In this document: piece by piece, positions 1 through 9,021 of the stretch
Layout: each line of letters opens with the position of its first letter
Numbering within the stretch: position 1 is the first letter of the stretch
NCBI RefSeq assembly: GCF_010907035.1
Contig: NZ_QUMK01000069.1
Location: 1 to 32,669 of the forward strand
Direction of reading: 5' to 3'
Length of the DNA stretch: 32,669 nt
DNA from: Rhodopseudomonas sp. BR0M22
GTDB taxonomy: Bacteria; Pseudomonadota; Alphaproteobacteria; Rhizobiales; Xanthobacteraceae
Notes under the pieces: model-generated
Told to the model about the DNA's origin: nothing
The model's database searches: none
Seen by the model: only the letters and a program-made list of their open reading frames with translations
Position numbers and translations under genes: made by a program

Positions 1-711
1 GATCAGCAGCATCACCTCGCCGAGCGGCGCGCCCTCCGGCATCTTCGGCACGAAGAAATCGTGCGCCAATTGCGGCAGCGGCGGATGCACCATCACGGCA
101 ACCGGGATCAGCAGCAGGCTGCCGGCGACCAGCACCAAGGCGAACCGCTCGAACCGGCGGAAATCGCCGGTCGAGACCGCGAAGGTGATGATCACCGCGG
201 CCGCGATCACGCCCCAGAACTGCGACAGGCCGAGATATTGCAGCGCCAGGCTGATGCCGATGAACTCGGTCACCAGCGTCAGCGCGTTGAGCAGGAACAG
301 GTCGGCGACGCTGAACGCGCCCCAGAACTTGCCGAACCGCGCGAAGATCAGCCGCGCGTGGCCGACCCCGGTGACGGCGCCGAGCCGCACCACCATCTCC
401 TGGTTGACGTACAGCACCGGGATCAGCAGCAGCAGCGTCCACAGCAGCGTGGTGCCGTAATTCTGGCCGGCCTGGGTGTAGGTGCCGAATGCGCCGGCGT
501 CATTGTCGCCGACCATCACGATCAGGCCGGGCCCGGCGATCGCCAGCAGCGTTTGCAGCCGGGCCTTGAACGTTCGCCGCGGCGCGCGATCATCGGCCGC
601 GATGGTGCCGAGCGCGCCGCGGATCTCGCCGAGATGGGCGCTGTCGAGCACCGCGCTCGGTGGAACGGCGGCGCAGGCCGACGTCGCCTGCAAGGGGATG
701 TGCTTGGTCAT
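1..711 (-). CDS. Divergent NRAMP-family metal transporter (3' end outside window)
   Basis: The visible 237 residues are the N-terminal part of a polytopic inner-membrane metal-ion transporter; the gene continues past the window edge. After a hydrophilic N-terminus of about 50 residues comes GPG (60-62) and then GDNDAGAFGTYTQAG. This aligns with NRAMP transmembrane helix 1, where the hallmark DPGN becomes DAGA (71-74). The first Asp is kept, but the metal-binding Asn is replaced by Ala. Further hydrophobic helices follow (about 88-105, 125-155, 160-175, 190-207). The ATG at 711 is preceded by AGGAGAG at good spacing. Upstream on the same strand are two small ORFs, so this is probably the last gene of a short operon. 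Canonical NRAMPs move Mn2+/Fe2+ with protons. With this changed site the substrate is uncertain, and Mg2+ or another ion is possible. Family assignment is firm, substrate is not. Confidence 0.8.
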   Translation of the reverse strand, partial: MTKHIPLQATSACAAVPPSAVLDSAHLGEIRGALGTIAADDRAPRRTFKARLQTLLAIAGPGLIVMVGDNDAGAFGTYTQAGQNYGTTLLWTLLLLIPVLYVNQEMVVRLGAVTGVGHARLIFARFGKFWGAFSVADLFLLNALTLVTEFIGISLALQYLGLSQFWGVIAAAVIITFAVSTGDFRRFERFALVLVAGSLLLIPVAVMVHPPLPQLAHDFFVPKMPEGAPLGEVMLLI

Positions 712-762
712 TTGACTCTCCTGATCCGGCTTGCGCGCAGAGGCCGGACGCGGAGAGCGGCG

Positions 763-882
763 CTAAGCGCCCTCGCCCGCCCGGCGCCGATGCGGCGCGG
801 CCACGTCTGTTGCTGATTTTGGGACTGGCAGGCCCGCCGCACGCACGAAGGCGGCAGCGGGCAATCTGGGTTGATGGTCCAT
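763..882 (-). CDS. Possible 39-residue small protein upstream of the NRAMP gene
   Basis: A short ORF starts at ATG 882, about 8 bases after AGGAG, and ends at TAG 763-765. It lies 40 bases after the preceding small gene and 51 bases before the transporter start. The product begins MDHQPRLPAAAF and is Ala/Arg/Pro rich with no membrane segment or known motif. The ribosome-binding site and position between two co-directional genes are the only support. The high GC of the genome makes random ORFs of this size common, so this may be a leader peptide or chance. Confidence 0.3.
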   Translation of the reverse strand: MDHQPRLPAAAFVRAAGLPVPKSATDVAAPHRRRAGEGA

Positions 883-922
883 CGGAATGGCTCCTGCCCG
901 GCGCGCAGCCGGGCGTTGGGAA

Positions 923-1189
923 TTACGCCGCGCGCGAGGGCGGCTGGTACACGCGGTCGCCGGTGTCACCGCCTTCGGCGTCCGCCACATCGCCCGACGG
1001 CACCAATGTCCAGCCAGCCACCAGCGTGCCGGCCGAGCCGACATGCCAATGCAGTGCGAGCGCGGGACGCTGCGCCCTGCGCGGCGTGCTGCGGACGTTG
1101 TCGTTGGCGTGGGCGCGGCGGCTCTCGGCCGGGCGCGCGGCGCGGCCGGTCCAGGCCGGCAACCATGCGGTTTTGAAGTTGATCGACAT
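923..1189 (-). CDS. Small hypothetical protein (88 aa)
   Basis: The start ATG at 1189 (a GTG at 1192 is an in-frame alternative) sits five bases after an excellent GGAGGT, which decides the start. The 88-residue product begins MSINFKTAWLPAW, has a basic middle with an ANDN tetrapeptide, then ALHWHVGSAGTLVAGWTLV. The ANDN tetrapeptide and a short Trp/His segment recall small uncharacterised proteins of Bradyrhizobium-type bacteria, from memory. There is no signal peptide or transmembrane helix. A GC-rich inverted repeat (896-914, 7-bp stem) lies nine bases downstream without a U-tract. The gene is co-directional with the NRAMP transporter and may be co-transcribed. Function is unknown. Confidence 0.55.
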   Translation of the reverse strand: MSINFKTAWLPAWTGRAARPAESRRAHANDNVRSTPRRAQRPALALHWHVGSAGTLVAGWTLVPSGDVADAEGGDTGDRVYQPPSRAA

Positions 1190-1192
1190 CAC

Positions 1193-1496
1193 TCACCTCC
1201 ACGGCCGCAACGCGGCGGGACGGTGAGATCAGGCGGCTAGCAGCGCACCTTGCTCACGCGGCCCGACACGGTCGCGGTCCGATGTGTTGCGGTCGCGTTC
1301 GCCCGGCCTATCGCGGGGGGAAGGCGGCCAAAGCTGCTAGGGCCCATGTGCTCTTCGTTGGATGAGAAGGAAAGATCGCGCCAAAGGCTCGACCCGGCCG
1401 GAGCCCTACGCCCGCACCTGCGATCGAGTCAACACCGTTTATGGCCGGTCACGCCGCCGTGTTCAGCGGGGTGACAAGCCCACTTCGTCTGCGTCG
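1193..1496. other. Gene-free leader/intergenic stretch upstream of the small protein
   Basis: No convincing ORF is present on either strand. Read on the minus strand this is the 5' region of the 88-aa gene. An 8-bp inverted repeat (CTAGCAGC near 1238-1245, GCTGCTAG near 1333-1340) could pair across about 90 bases. I could not match the region to the manganese (yybP-ykoY), M-box or other riboswitch consensus that I know. A structured leader is possible but not shown. Confidence 0.35.
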
Positions 1497-1540
1497 CCCT
1501 CATCCTTCGGGGCGCGCTACGCGCACACCTCAGAATAACA
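1497..1540. repeat. Degenerate REP-like intergenic palindrome
   Basis: The segment starts CCCTCATCCTTCGGGGC, has an inner GCGCG-CTA-CGCGC hairpin (1512-1524) and ends ACCTCAGAATAA. It resembles one arm plus core of the short palindromic repeats that end in CCTCATCC/GGATGAGG and are dispersed between genes in Rhodopseudomonas and Bradyrhizobium genomes, but the second arm has decayed. It lies about 33 bases beyond the livF stop and may help end or stabilise that transcript. Confidence 0.5.
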
Positions 1541-1572
1541 GCCGAGCGTCGACCGACACTCGCCGAACCGCG

Positions 1573-2321
<749 letters not shown>

Positions 2322-2325
<4 letters not shown>

Positions 2326-3092
2326 ACTTGCTCCTCGCCGAGATAGGCTTCGATCACTTTCGGGTTGCCCTTGATCTCGTCGGGCACGCCCTGCGCGATG
2401 ACGCGGCCGCCGGCCAGCACGGTGATGCGGTCCGCGAGCGAGAACACGACGTGCATGTCGTGCTCGATGATCACGATGGTCATGCCCGACTGCTTGATCT
2501 GCCGCAGGATGTCGATGGTGGCGTTGGTGTCGGCGCGTGCCATGCCGGCGGTCGGCTCGTCGAGCAGCAGCAGCTTCGGCTTCTGCACCAGCCCCATCAC
2601 CAGTTCGAGCCGGCGCTTGTCGCCGCGCGAGAGCGCACCTGCCAGATGGTACAGATGCTCGCCGAGGCCGCGCTCGCGCAGCGCCTGCACGGCGCGCTGA
2701 CCGATCTCGCCCTGTTCGTCGAACCGCGACACCAGCTTGAGCCGGAACGCGCCGTCCTGATGCGACAGCATCGCCATCATGACGTTTTCCAGCACGGTGA
2801 GATCGCCGAAGATCTCCGGCGTCTGAAACACCCGCGCCACGCCGAGCTGGTTGATCTCATAGGGCTTCAGCCCGGTGAGCTCGGTGCCGTGGAACATCAC
2901 CTTGCCCTGCGTCGGCGGCAGCACGCCAACGCAGACGTTGAGCAACGTCGATTTGCCGGCGCCGTTCGGACCGATGATGGCGTGAGTTTCGCCCTCACGG
3001 ATGTCGAGATGCACGTCCGCCAGCGCGTGCAGACCCGCGAACGTCTTGTGGACGTGATCGATGTGCAGAACGATGTCGCTGTTCACCTTCAT
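2322..3092 (-). CDS. livG: HAAT-type ABC importer ATPase, LivG-like
   Basis: Second nucleotide-binding subunit (256 aa) of the importer. Walker A is GPNGAGKST (about 41-49). The signature region reads [13 protein letters not shown] (about 150-162), the degenerate LSRGDKR form common in LivG-like proteins of aromatic-acid importers. Walker B is [11 protein letters not shown] and the switch loop is [14 protein letters not shown], with the switch histidine present. The C-terminus [14 protein letters not shown] is the typical LivG tail. ATGA overlaps join it to livM upstream and livF downstream. It would form a heterodimeric ATPase with LivF on the inner face of the membrane. Confidence 0.93.
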
Positions 3093-4312
3093 GGCGCGGT
3101 GGCTCTCGCTTGTTGCTCGGCGGCATTCTTCTCGATCTCGGCGGTGCGGTCGTGCGTCGGCATCTCCTCGATCACCATTTCGCCGAGACCGTCACGCTGC
3201 GGCGAGTCGCCGAGCGACCTCACCTTCGGCGTATGCTTCAGGCCGATCAGCCGGTTGATGCCTTCCATCACGCCGCCCGGCAGGAAGATGACCACCGCCA
3301 TGAACAGCAGGCCGAGGGTAAGCTGCCAGCCTTCACCGACGAACAGGCTCAGCGTCTTGACCACCGGCTCGCGCAGCCCGTCGGGCACGAAGGTGAACAT
3401 CGCCTTGAGCTGGGCTTCGTTGTAGGCCGAGAAGATGTTCTCGAAATACTTGATGATGCCGGTCCCGAGCACCGGACCCAGCAGCGTGCCGGCACCGCCC
3501 AGGATGGTCATCAGCACCACCTCGCCCGACGCGGTCCACTGCATCCGCTCGGCGCCCGCGAGCGGATCGGTGGCGGCGAGCAGCGCGCCGGCGAGACCGG
3601 CGAACATGCCGGAGATCACGAACGCCGACAGTAGGTACGGCCGCGTCGAATAGCCGGTATAGCCCATCCGGTTCTGGTTCGACTTGATGGCGCGCAGCGT
3701 CATACCGAACGGCGAGCGGAAGATCGCGATCGACAGGCCGAACGCCGCCACCAGCACCGCGCCGCAGATGTAGAACCCGGTCCAGCCGGTGATCTGCATG
3801 CCGAACAGCGACGGCGTCGGCGAGACGTAGCCGATCGCGGCGTCGAGATAGCGCGGGTCCTGGCGCAGCACGCGCAGGCCGGTTTCGCCGTTGGTGATCG
3901 GCGTCAGCACCGAATATGCCATGTTGTAGCACATCTGCGCGAACGCCAGCGTCAGGATCGAGAAGTAGATGCCGGAGCGGCGCAGGCTGACAAAGCCGAT
4001 CGCCAGCGCCAGCACTCCGGCCAGCACCACCGACATCGCCACCGCGGGCAACAGATCCATCGACAGCAGCTTGAACGACCACACCGCGGCGTAGGACCCG
4101 ACGCCGAGGAACGCGGCGTGGCCGAACGACAGGTAGCCGGTGAGACCGAACAGGATGTTGAAGCCGATCGCGAAGATTCCGTAGATCGCGAACTTCTGCA
4201 GCAGGTCCGGATAGCCGGCGCCGATCGGGGTGAAGATGATCGGCCCCAGCGCCACCACGATGGCAAAGCCGATCAGCAACGCGATGTCGGCGAGTTTGGA
4301 GGTATGCTTCAT
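3089..4312 (-). CDS. livM: HAAT-type ABC importer permease, LivM-like
   Basis: An inner-membrane permease of 407 residues with eight to ten hydrophobic helices. The family segment [21 protein letters not shown] lies near residues 57-77, and [20 protein letters not shown] occurs in the second half. The C-terminal 55 or so residues (after [14 protein letters not shown]) form a charged cytoplasmic tail, somewhat longer than in typical LivM. It pairs with LivH to form the translocation channel. It overlaps livG by four bases and follows livH after a four-base gap. Confidence 0.92.
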   Translation of the reverse strand: MKHTSKLADIALLIGFAIVVALGPIIFTPIGAGYPDLLQKFAIYGIFAIGFNILFGLTGYLSFGHAAFLGVGSYAAVWSFKLLSMDLLPAVAMSVVLAGVLALAIGFVSLRRSGIYFSILTLAFAQMCYNMAYSVLTPITNGETGLRVLRQDPRYLDAAIGYVSPTPSLFGMQITGWTGFYICGAVLVAAFGLSIAIFRSPFGMTLRAIKSNQNRMGYTGYSTRPYLLSAFVISGMFAGLAGALLAATDPLAGAERMQWTASGEVVLMTILGGAGTLLGPVLGTGIIKYFENIFSAYNEAQLKAMFTFVPDGLREPVVKTLSLFVGEGWQLTLGLLFMAVVIFLPGGVMEGINRLIGLKHTPKVRSLGDSPQRDGLGEMVIEEMPTHDRTAEIEKNAAEQQARATAP

Positions 4313-4316
4313 CGGA

Positions 4317-5324
4317 TCAGCTCTCCATCACGCCCTTGCGGCCGAGCAATCCGCGCGGACGCACCAACAACACCACCACGGCGACCAGATAGATGATGAT
4401 CTGATCGATGCCGGGCAGCAGGCCCTTGATCTCGTTCATCGAGGCGAACGACTGCAGGATGCCGAGCAGAAAGCCGGCCAGCACCGCACCCGGCAGCGAG
4501 CCCATGCCGCCGACCACGACGACGACGAACGACAGCACCAGGAAGTCCATCCCCATGTGATAGTCGGGCGGCACGATCGGCGTGTACATCACGCCGGCGA
4601 GGCCGGCGACGATCGCCGCGAGCCCGAACACGATGGTGAAGCGCCGCTCGATATTGATGCCGAGCAGGCCGACGGTCTCACGGTCCTGCATGCCGGCGCG
4701 CACCACCATGCCGAAGGTGGTGAGCTGCAGGAACGCGAACACCGCGCCGATCACCACCAGCGAGAAGCACAGATAGACGATGCGCCAATACGGATAGACG
4801 ATCGCCTCGGTGATCTGCAGCGAACCGGAGAACAATGCGGGAGCCGATTGCGCGATCGGATTGGCGCCGAAGAAGTGCTTGACGATCTCCTGAAGCACGA
4901 TGGCGAGGCCGAAGGTGACCAGGATCTGGTCGGCATGCGGACGCTTGTAGAAGAACCGGATCAGGCCGCGCTCGATCAGGATGCCGATCAGCAGCATCAC
5001 CGGGATTGCCAGCAAGATCGAAACCGGTACCGAGTAATCGATCAGCACCTTGCCCCAATCACCGAGCATCGCCTGCACGTAAGGCGTCTTGATCTCCAGC
5101 GGCGAGCCCCAAGGCGTCGTCCGCGTCGGGTCGATTTTGACGATTTCCAGCGTCAGCAGCTTGTTGAACACCACGGCGCAGAACGCGCCGAGCATGAACA
5201 GCGCGCCGTGGGCGAAGTTCACCACGCCGAGCGTGCCGAAGGCCAAGGTCAGCCCGAGCGCGATCAGCGCATAGGCCCCTCCTTTGTCGAGGCCGTTCAG
5301 GATCTGCAGAACGATCGCGTCCAT
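4317..5324 (-). CDS. livH: HAAT-type ABC importer permease, LivH-like
   Basis: An inner-membrane permease of 335 residues. It begins [20 protein letters not shown] and has the family motif [19 protein letters not shown] near 30-48, followed by several more helices. The conserved coupling segment [20 protein letters not shown] lies at about 272-291. An insert at about 60-80 ([20 protein letters not shown]) is predicted to be periplasmic and makes the protein slightly longer than E. coli LivH. It follows the binding-protein gene after 245 bases that contain two hairpins, which may set its expression below that of the binding protein. Confidence 0.92.
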   Translation of the reverse strand: MDAIVLQILNGLDKGGAYALIALGLTLAFGTLGVVNFAHGALFMLGAFCAVVFNKLLTLEIVKIDPTRTTPWGSPLEIKTPYVQAMLGDWGKVLIDYSVPVSILLAIPVMLLIGILIERGLIRFFYKRPHADQILVTFGLAIVLQEIVKHFFGANPIAQSAPALFSGSLQITEAIVYPYWRIVYLCFSLVVIGAVFAFLQLTTFGMVVRAGMQDRETVGLLGINIERRFTIVFGLAAIVAGLAGVMYTPIVPPDYHMGMDFLVLSFVVVVVGGMGSLPGAVLAGFLLGILQSFASMNEIKGLLPGIDQIIIYLVAVVVLLVRPRGLLGRKGVMES

Positions 5325-5488
5325 GCGTGGTCAATCTCCCCCTGTGTCCGCGGCCCAAGGCGCGCGTCCATCGAAATACCCCGGCGACCGACCCCGGCCG
5401 GTGGGCCAATACGAACTTTGCAGTGCCTGTCGCCCCGACCATCGGTCGCGGACGGTACGCGAATTATTGCTGCTCAAGAGACACGTGG

Positions 5489-5560
5489 CGGTCGGCTGTG
5501 CCCCGAGGCTCAGCCGACCGGTCACGATTCTGCTCGCCGGGCCGCAACGCGCAGCCCGGC
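5489..5560 (-). other. Two tandem intercistronic hairpins between binding-protein and permease genes
   Basis: Hairpin one (5536-5560) starts ten bases after the binding-protein stop: GCCGGGCTGC pairs with GCGGCCCGGC with one G-U. Hairpin two is a perfect 10-bp stem (CGGTCGGCTG 5489-5498 with CAGCCGACCG 5511-5520). Neither is followed by a U-tract, so they are more likely 3'-end protectors or partial attenuators than full terminators. The rest of the 245-base gap holds no convincing gene. Confidence 0.65.
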
Positions 5561-5569
5561 TGGATCAGA

Positions 5570-6922
5570 TCAGCCGCACGCCTTGGCGTCCTTGGAGCCG
5601 AGTTCGCCGCCGAAGATGCTCGGGTCGTAAGTGACCTGCGACGCCGGCACGACCTTCTTGACTTCGAGCAGGTCGAACTTGTCCTTCGGCTTTTCCTTGC
5701 CCTGCACCACCAGCACGTCCTTGAAGCACTGATGGTCGGCGGCGCGGTACAGCGTCTTGCCGTTACCGAGGCCATCGAACTCGAAGCCTTCGAGGGCCGC
5801 GATCACCTTCGACGGATTGAAAGTGCCGGCACGCTCGACGGCGTCGGCATACAGGATCGCCTGGACGTAGCAGGTCTGCGCGGCCTGCGACGGCGGGGTG
5901 CCGTAGGCGGCGCCGAACGACTTGGTGAAGGCGCTGGTGGCGGCGTCCTCGAGCTTCCAGTCCCAGTTCGCGGTGCCGTAGATGCCCTTGATCGCATCGC
6001 CGGCGCCTTGCGCCATCAGTTCGGAGAACAGCGGCACGACGATCTCGAACTTCTTGCCGTTCGCCATCTTGTCGCGCAGGCCGAACTGAACCGCCTGGGT
6101 CAAGGAGTTGATCATATCCTTGCCGTAATGGTTCAGCACCAGCACGTCGGCGCCGGAGTTCAGCACCGGGGTGATGTATTGCGAGAAGTCGGCGGCGCCG
6201 AGCGGGGTGCGAACCGCCTTGACGGTCTTCCAGCCCTGCTTCTCGGTGGCGTCCTTCATCGACTCTTCCTGAGTCCAGCCCCAGGTGTAGTCGGCGGTCA
6301 GGTGGTACGCCGCACGATCCTTGCCGTAGGCCTCGGCGAGCACCGGGCCGAGCGCGACGCCCGACATGTAGGCGTTGAAGAAGTGGCGGAAGCCGTAGGC
6401 GCGCTTGTCCTTGCCGGTGGTGTCGTTGGAGTGGGTCAGGCCGGCCATGAAGATCACGCCGACGTCCTGGCACAGCGACTGCACCGCGACCGCTTCTGCC
6501 GACGACGAGCCGCCGGTGATCATGATCGCGCCGTCCTTTTCGATCATGCGCTTGGCGGTGGCGCGCGCCTGATCGGCCTTCGTCTGGGTATCACCGGACA
6601 CGAAGGTAACCTTCTTGCCGAGCACGCCGTTGCCCTTGAGCGCCAAGGGCTTCATGGTCTTCAGCATGCCGCCGTCGCCCTCGCCGTTGAGGTGCTTGAC
6701 CGCGAGCTGATAGGCCTTGAGTTCGTCCATGCCTTCGTCGGCATAAGCGCCGGACTGCGGGACATTGAAGCCGAAAACGACGTCCTTGCCTTTCGGGATG
6801 TTACAGAAATCGTCGGCCCAGGCGTCGCGGATGAAAAAGCTCGGCGTGGCAAGGGCAGCAGCACCGGCCAGGCCGGTCTTGAGCGCAGTTCTGCGGTCGA
6901 TGATAAATTTCTTGTCGGCCAT
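5570..6922 (-). CDS. HAAT-type ABC importer substrate-binding protein
   Basis: A 450-residue periplasmic solute-binding protein of the Leu/Ile/Val receptor type. The N-terminus has a twin-arginine-like signal (DRRTALK at 9-15, then a hydrophobic Ala/Leu/Gly stretch, likely cleavage near AWA-DDF at about 36-37). Export already folded is therefore probable. The mature part shows family features: FGFNVPQSGAYADEG, GKKVTFVSGDTQTKADQ, ITGGSSSAEAVAV and the later Asp/Tyr-rich second lobe. The ATG at 6922 follows GAGGAG. It is first in the livKHMGF-like unit. An adjacent CoA ligase and thiolase cluster suggests an organic acid ligand; the fold alone does not say which. Confidence 0.9.
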   Translation of the reverse strand: MADKKFIIDRRTALKTGLAGAAALATPSFFIRDAWADDFCNIPKGKDVVFGFNVPQSGAYADEGMDELKAYQLAVKHLNGEGDGGMLKTMKPLALKGNGVLGKKVTFVSGDTQTKADQARATAKRMIEKDGAIMITGGSSSAEAVAVQSLCQDVGVIFMAGLTHSNDTTGKDKRAYGFRHFFNAYMSGVALGPVLAEAYGKDRAAYHLTADYTWGWTQEESMKDATEKQGWKTVKAVRTPLGAADFSQYITPVLNSGADVLVLNHYGKDMINSLTQAVQFGLRDKMANGKKFEIVVPLFSELMAQGAGDAIKGIYGTANWDWKLEDAATSAFTKSFGAAYGTPPSQAAQTCYVQAILYADAVERAGTFNPSKVIAALEGFEFDGLGNGKTLYRAADHQCFKDVLVVQGKEKPKDKFDLLEVKKVVPASQVTYDPSIFGGELGSKDAKACG

Positions 6923-7114
6923 GGGGCGTCTCTCCTCGGGTTCCTCGGGAAGTCGTGTTGTTAGTCTCAGGCTCAGCGGCGCATCGGCGCGCGTGTCGGT
7001 GCCTGGGCTGCTCTTGGTGGCAGCGAGCCCGAAGTCTTGGAGAGCGGGCCAACCAGGGTCAACCGCTCCTTTTGTCTAAGGAGGACTCCACGCGGGAGTT
7101 GCGTAGGTAATTAC

Positions 7115-7153
7115 TAGTTCAATTGACAGAACTAATCGTCACGCTGTCGTGAC
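7115..7153. promoter_or_regulatory. Two palindromes upstream of the importer operon
   Basis: TAGTTC-N8-GAACTA occupies 7115-7134 and the perfect GTCACG-CTGT-CGTGAC occupies 7138-7153. They lie about 200 bases upstream of the binding-protein ATG in the 542-base gap 6923-7464. GATGCAAT (about 7160) and ATTGCATC (about 7227) form a further inverted pair. These look like regulator-binding sites for the importer promoter. I could not fix a -35/-10 pair with confidence. Nothing in the gap looks like a gene. Confidence 0.45.
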
Positions 7154-7397
7154 AGATCATGATGCAATGCGGCACGACGTTTGGGAAAACCCTCATCCAA
7201 CAACGCGGCAATCAAATTGTCACATATTGCATCGCGTCAAGCATGATGCGACGTCCGGATTGAGCCTCGTGAAGACCCTCAGTTTTCCTCTGTGACGTTT
7301 GGTCGCGAGCGCCGCACACGGCTGTGCAACGCAACGCCACGTTTCCGGGAACGCTCAGAATTTCTGCTCGCCTCAACGGTAGCTATCGCGAAGCGCA

Positions 7398-7423
7398 GGC
7401 CCGGCACCGAGTGGCGCCGAGCC
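7398..7423 (-). terminator. Candidate terminator after the acyl-CoA ligase gene
   Basis: On the minus strand, 42 bases after the ligase stop, an 11-bp stem with two G-U pairs encloses the loop ACTC (arms 7413-7423 and 7398-7408). No clear U-tract follows, so this may be a Rho-assisted or mRNA-stabilising hairpin. Confidence 0.4.
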
Positions 7424-7464
7424 CGCACGACGATTCGATGTGGTCTGCGCGGACGACGCAGCGA

Positions 7465-9021
7465 TCAGCTCACCCGACGTTCGCGGCTCTCCCAATACGG
7501 CTGGCGCAGCTCGCGCTTGAGGATCTTGCCGGCGCCGGACAGCGGCAACGGCGTCTCGGTGATCTCGACGCTGCGCGGGCACTTGTAGCCGGCGATCAGC
7601 GCCTTGCAGTGGGCGATCAGTTCCTCCGCCGTCACGGTGGCACCGGCCTTGGTGACGACGACGGCGTGAACCTGCTCGCCCCACGCCTCGTGCGGAATAC
7701 CGATCACCGCGCATTGCGCCACCGCCGGATGCTGGGCCACCGCGTTCTCGACCTCGACCGAGTACACGTTTTCACCGCCCGAGATGATCATGTCCTTGAC
7801 CCGGTCGACGACATAAACGAAGCCGTGCTCGTCCATGTAGCCGCCGTCGCCGGTGTGCATCCAGCCGCAGAGAAGCGCCCGCGCGGTTTCCTCGGGCCGC
7901 TCCCAATAGCCCATCATCACGTTGTCGCCGCGGACGCAGATCTCGCCGACCGTCCCGTAAGGCACGGTGCGGTCTTCCGCATCGACGATGCGCACCTCGC
8001 AGCCAAGCGTCGCCCGGCCGGCGGCACGCTGCCGGCCCTTGGCCTTGCCATCGCCGATGTGCTCCTTCCAATGCAGCAAGGTCGCGATCGGCGAAAGCTC
8101 GGTCATGCCGTAGGCCTGGGTGAACTGAACGTTGGGCAGCGCCGCAGACGCGCGGCCCAGCACCGCCTCGCTGATCGGGGACGCGCCATAGACGATGTTC
8201 TTCAGCGACGACAGGTCGTAAGTCTTCAGCGCCGGGTGATCGACGAACATCTGGATCATGGTCGGCACCAGCAGCACGTCGGTGACCCGATCGTTCTGCA
8301 TCGCCTGCATCACGCCTTCCGGCGTGAACGACGGGATCATCACGTTGGAGCCGCCCGACAACAGCAGCGAGTACATCGCGGCACCATTGGCGAGGTGGAA
8401 CATCGGCGCGGCGTGCAGATACACAGAGGTGCCGGGAAACAGCCCCTCGCCCAGCGCGTTGAGCGCGTTCGCCATCAGATTGCCGTGGCTCAGCATCACG
8501 CCCTTGGAACGGCCGGTGGTGCCACCGGTGTAGAAGATGCCGGCGAGATCCTCGGCCTTGCGCATTGCATCCGGGATCGGCGCGTGCGTGGCGATCAGAT
8601 CCTCATAGCTCTGCATCCCGGCCGGGACGTCGCCGTCATCGGCATAGATCATCGCCATCGACGGGATCGCCTTTGCCAGCACAGCGCCGGTCGCAGCAAA
8701 CGCCTTGTCGACCACCAGCGCCACCGCGCGGCAGTCCTTGAGCGCGTCTTCGTTCTCCAGCGCGCTCCAGCGGATGTTGAGCGGCACGATCACGCCGCCG
8801 CACCAGCCGGCGGCGAGATACATTTCGAGATAGCGGTCCGAATTCAGCGACAGGATCGCAACGCGCTCACCCTCGCCGACGCCGCTGGCGCGAAGGCCGG
8901 CAGCGAGCCGCGCAACGCGATCGCCGACCTCGCGCCAGTTACGACGGCGGCCGGCGCAGACGGTGGCCAGCCCTTCCGGGTTGATCTGCAGCGCGCGCCG
9001 CAGGCCGTGGGTGATGTTCAT
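7465..9021 (-). CDS. Acyl-CoA ligase (AMP-forming, ANL superfamily)
   Basis: A cytoplasmic 518-residue adenylate-forming enzyme that would activate a carboxylic acid to its CoA thioester using ATP. The P-loop-like A3 motif FYTGGTTGRSKGVMLSHGN is at 163-181. The A5 motif is YGMTEL, the A7/A8 hinge is MHTGDGGYMDEHGFVYVVDR followed by KDMIISGGENVYSVEVE, and the catalytic Lys motif is GKILKREL near the C-terminus. The ATG at 9021 follows GGGAGGACTTC. Its first 83 bases overlap the 3' end of the TetR gene. Substrate could be a fatty, branched or aromatic acid. The adjoining importer and beta-oxidation genes suggest a shared pathway. Confidence 0.92.
   Translation of the reverse strand: MNITHGLRRALQINPEGLATVCAGRRRNWREVGDRVARLAAGLRASGVGEGERVAILSLNSDRYLEMYLAAGWCGGVIVPLNIRWSALENEDALKDCRAVALVVDKAFAATGAVLAKAIPSMAMIYADDGDVPAGMQSYEDLIATHAPIPDAMRKAEDLAGIFYTGGTTGRSKGVMLSHGNLMANALNALGEGLFPGTSVYLHAAPMFHLANGAAMYSLLLSGGSNVMIPSFTPEGVMQAMQNDRVTDVLLVPTMIQMFVDHPALKTYDLSSLKNIVYGASPISEAVLGRASAALPNVQFTQAYGMTELSPIATLLHWKEHIGDGKAKGRQRAAGRATLGCEVRIVDAEDRTVPYGTVGEICVRGDNVMMGYWERPEETARALLCGWMHTGDGGYMDEHGFVYVVDRVKDMIISGGENVYSVEVENAVAQHPAVAQCAVIGIPHEAWGEQVHAVVVTKAGATVTAEELIAHCKALIAGYKCPRSVEITETPLPLSGAGKILKRELRQPYWESRERRVS

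Noticed and set aside
1193-1496. Manganese or magnesium riboswitch ahead of the NRAMP unit
   Set aside because: No match to the yybP-ykoY or M-box cores that I can recognise; structure alone is not enough.
4230-5630. 466-codon plus-strand ORF rich in His, Asp and Arg
   Set aside because: It is the antisense shadow of livH and livM; composition is typical of mirror frames in high-GC DNA.
7165-7190. Sigma-54 promoter-like GGCACG...TTGG
   Set aside because: The -12 GC is missing and the direction points away from the importer genes.
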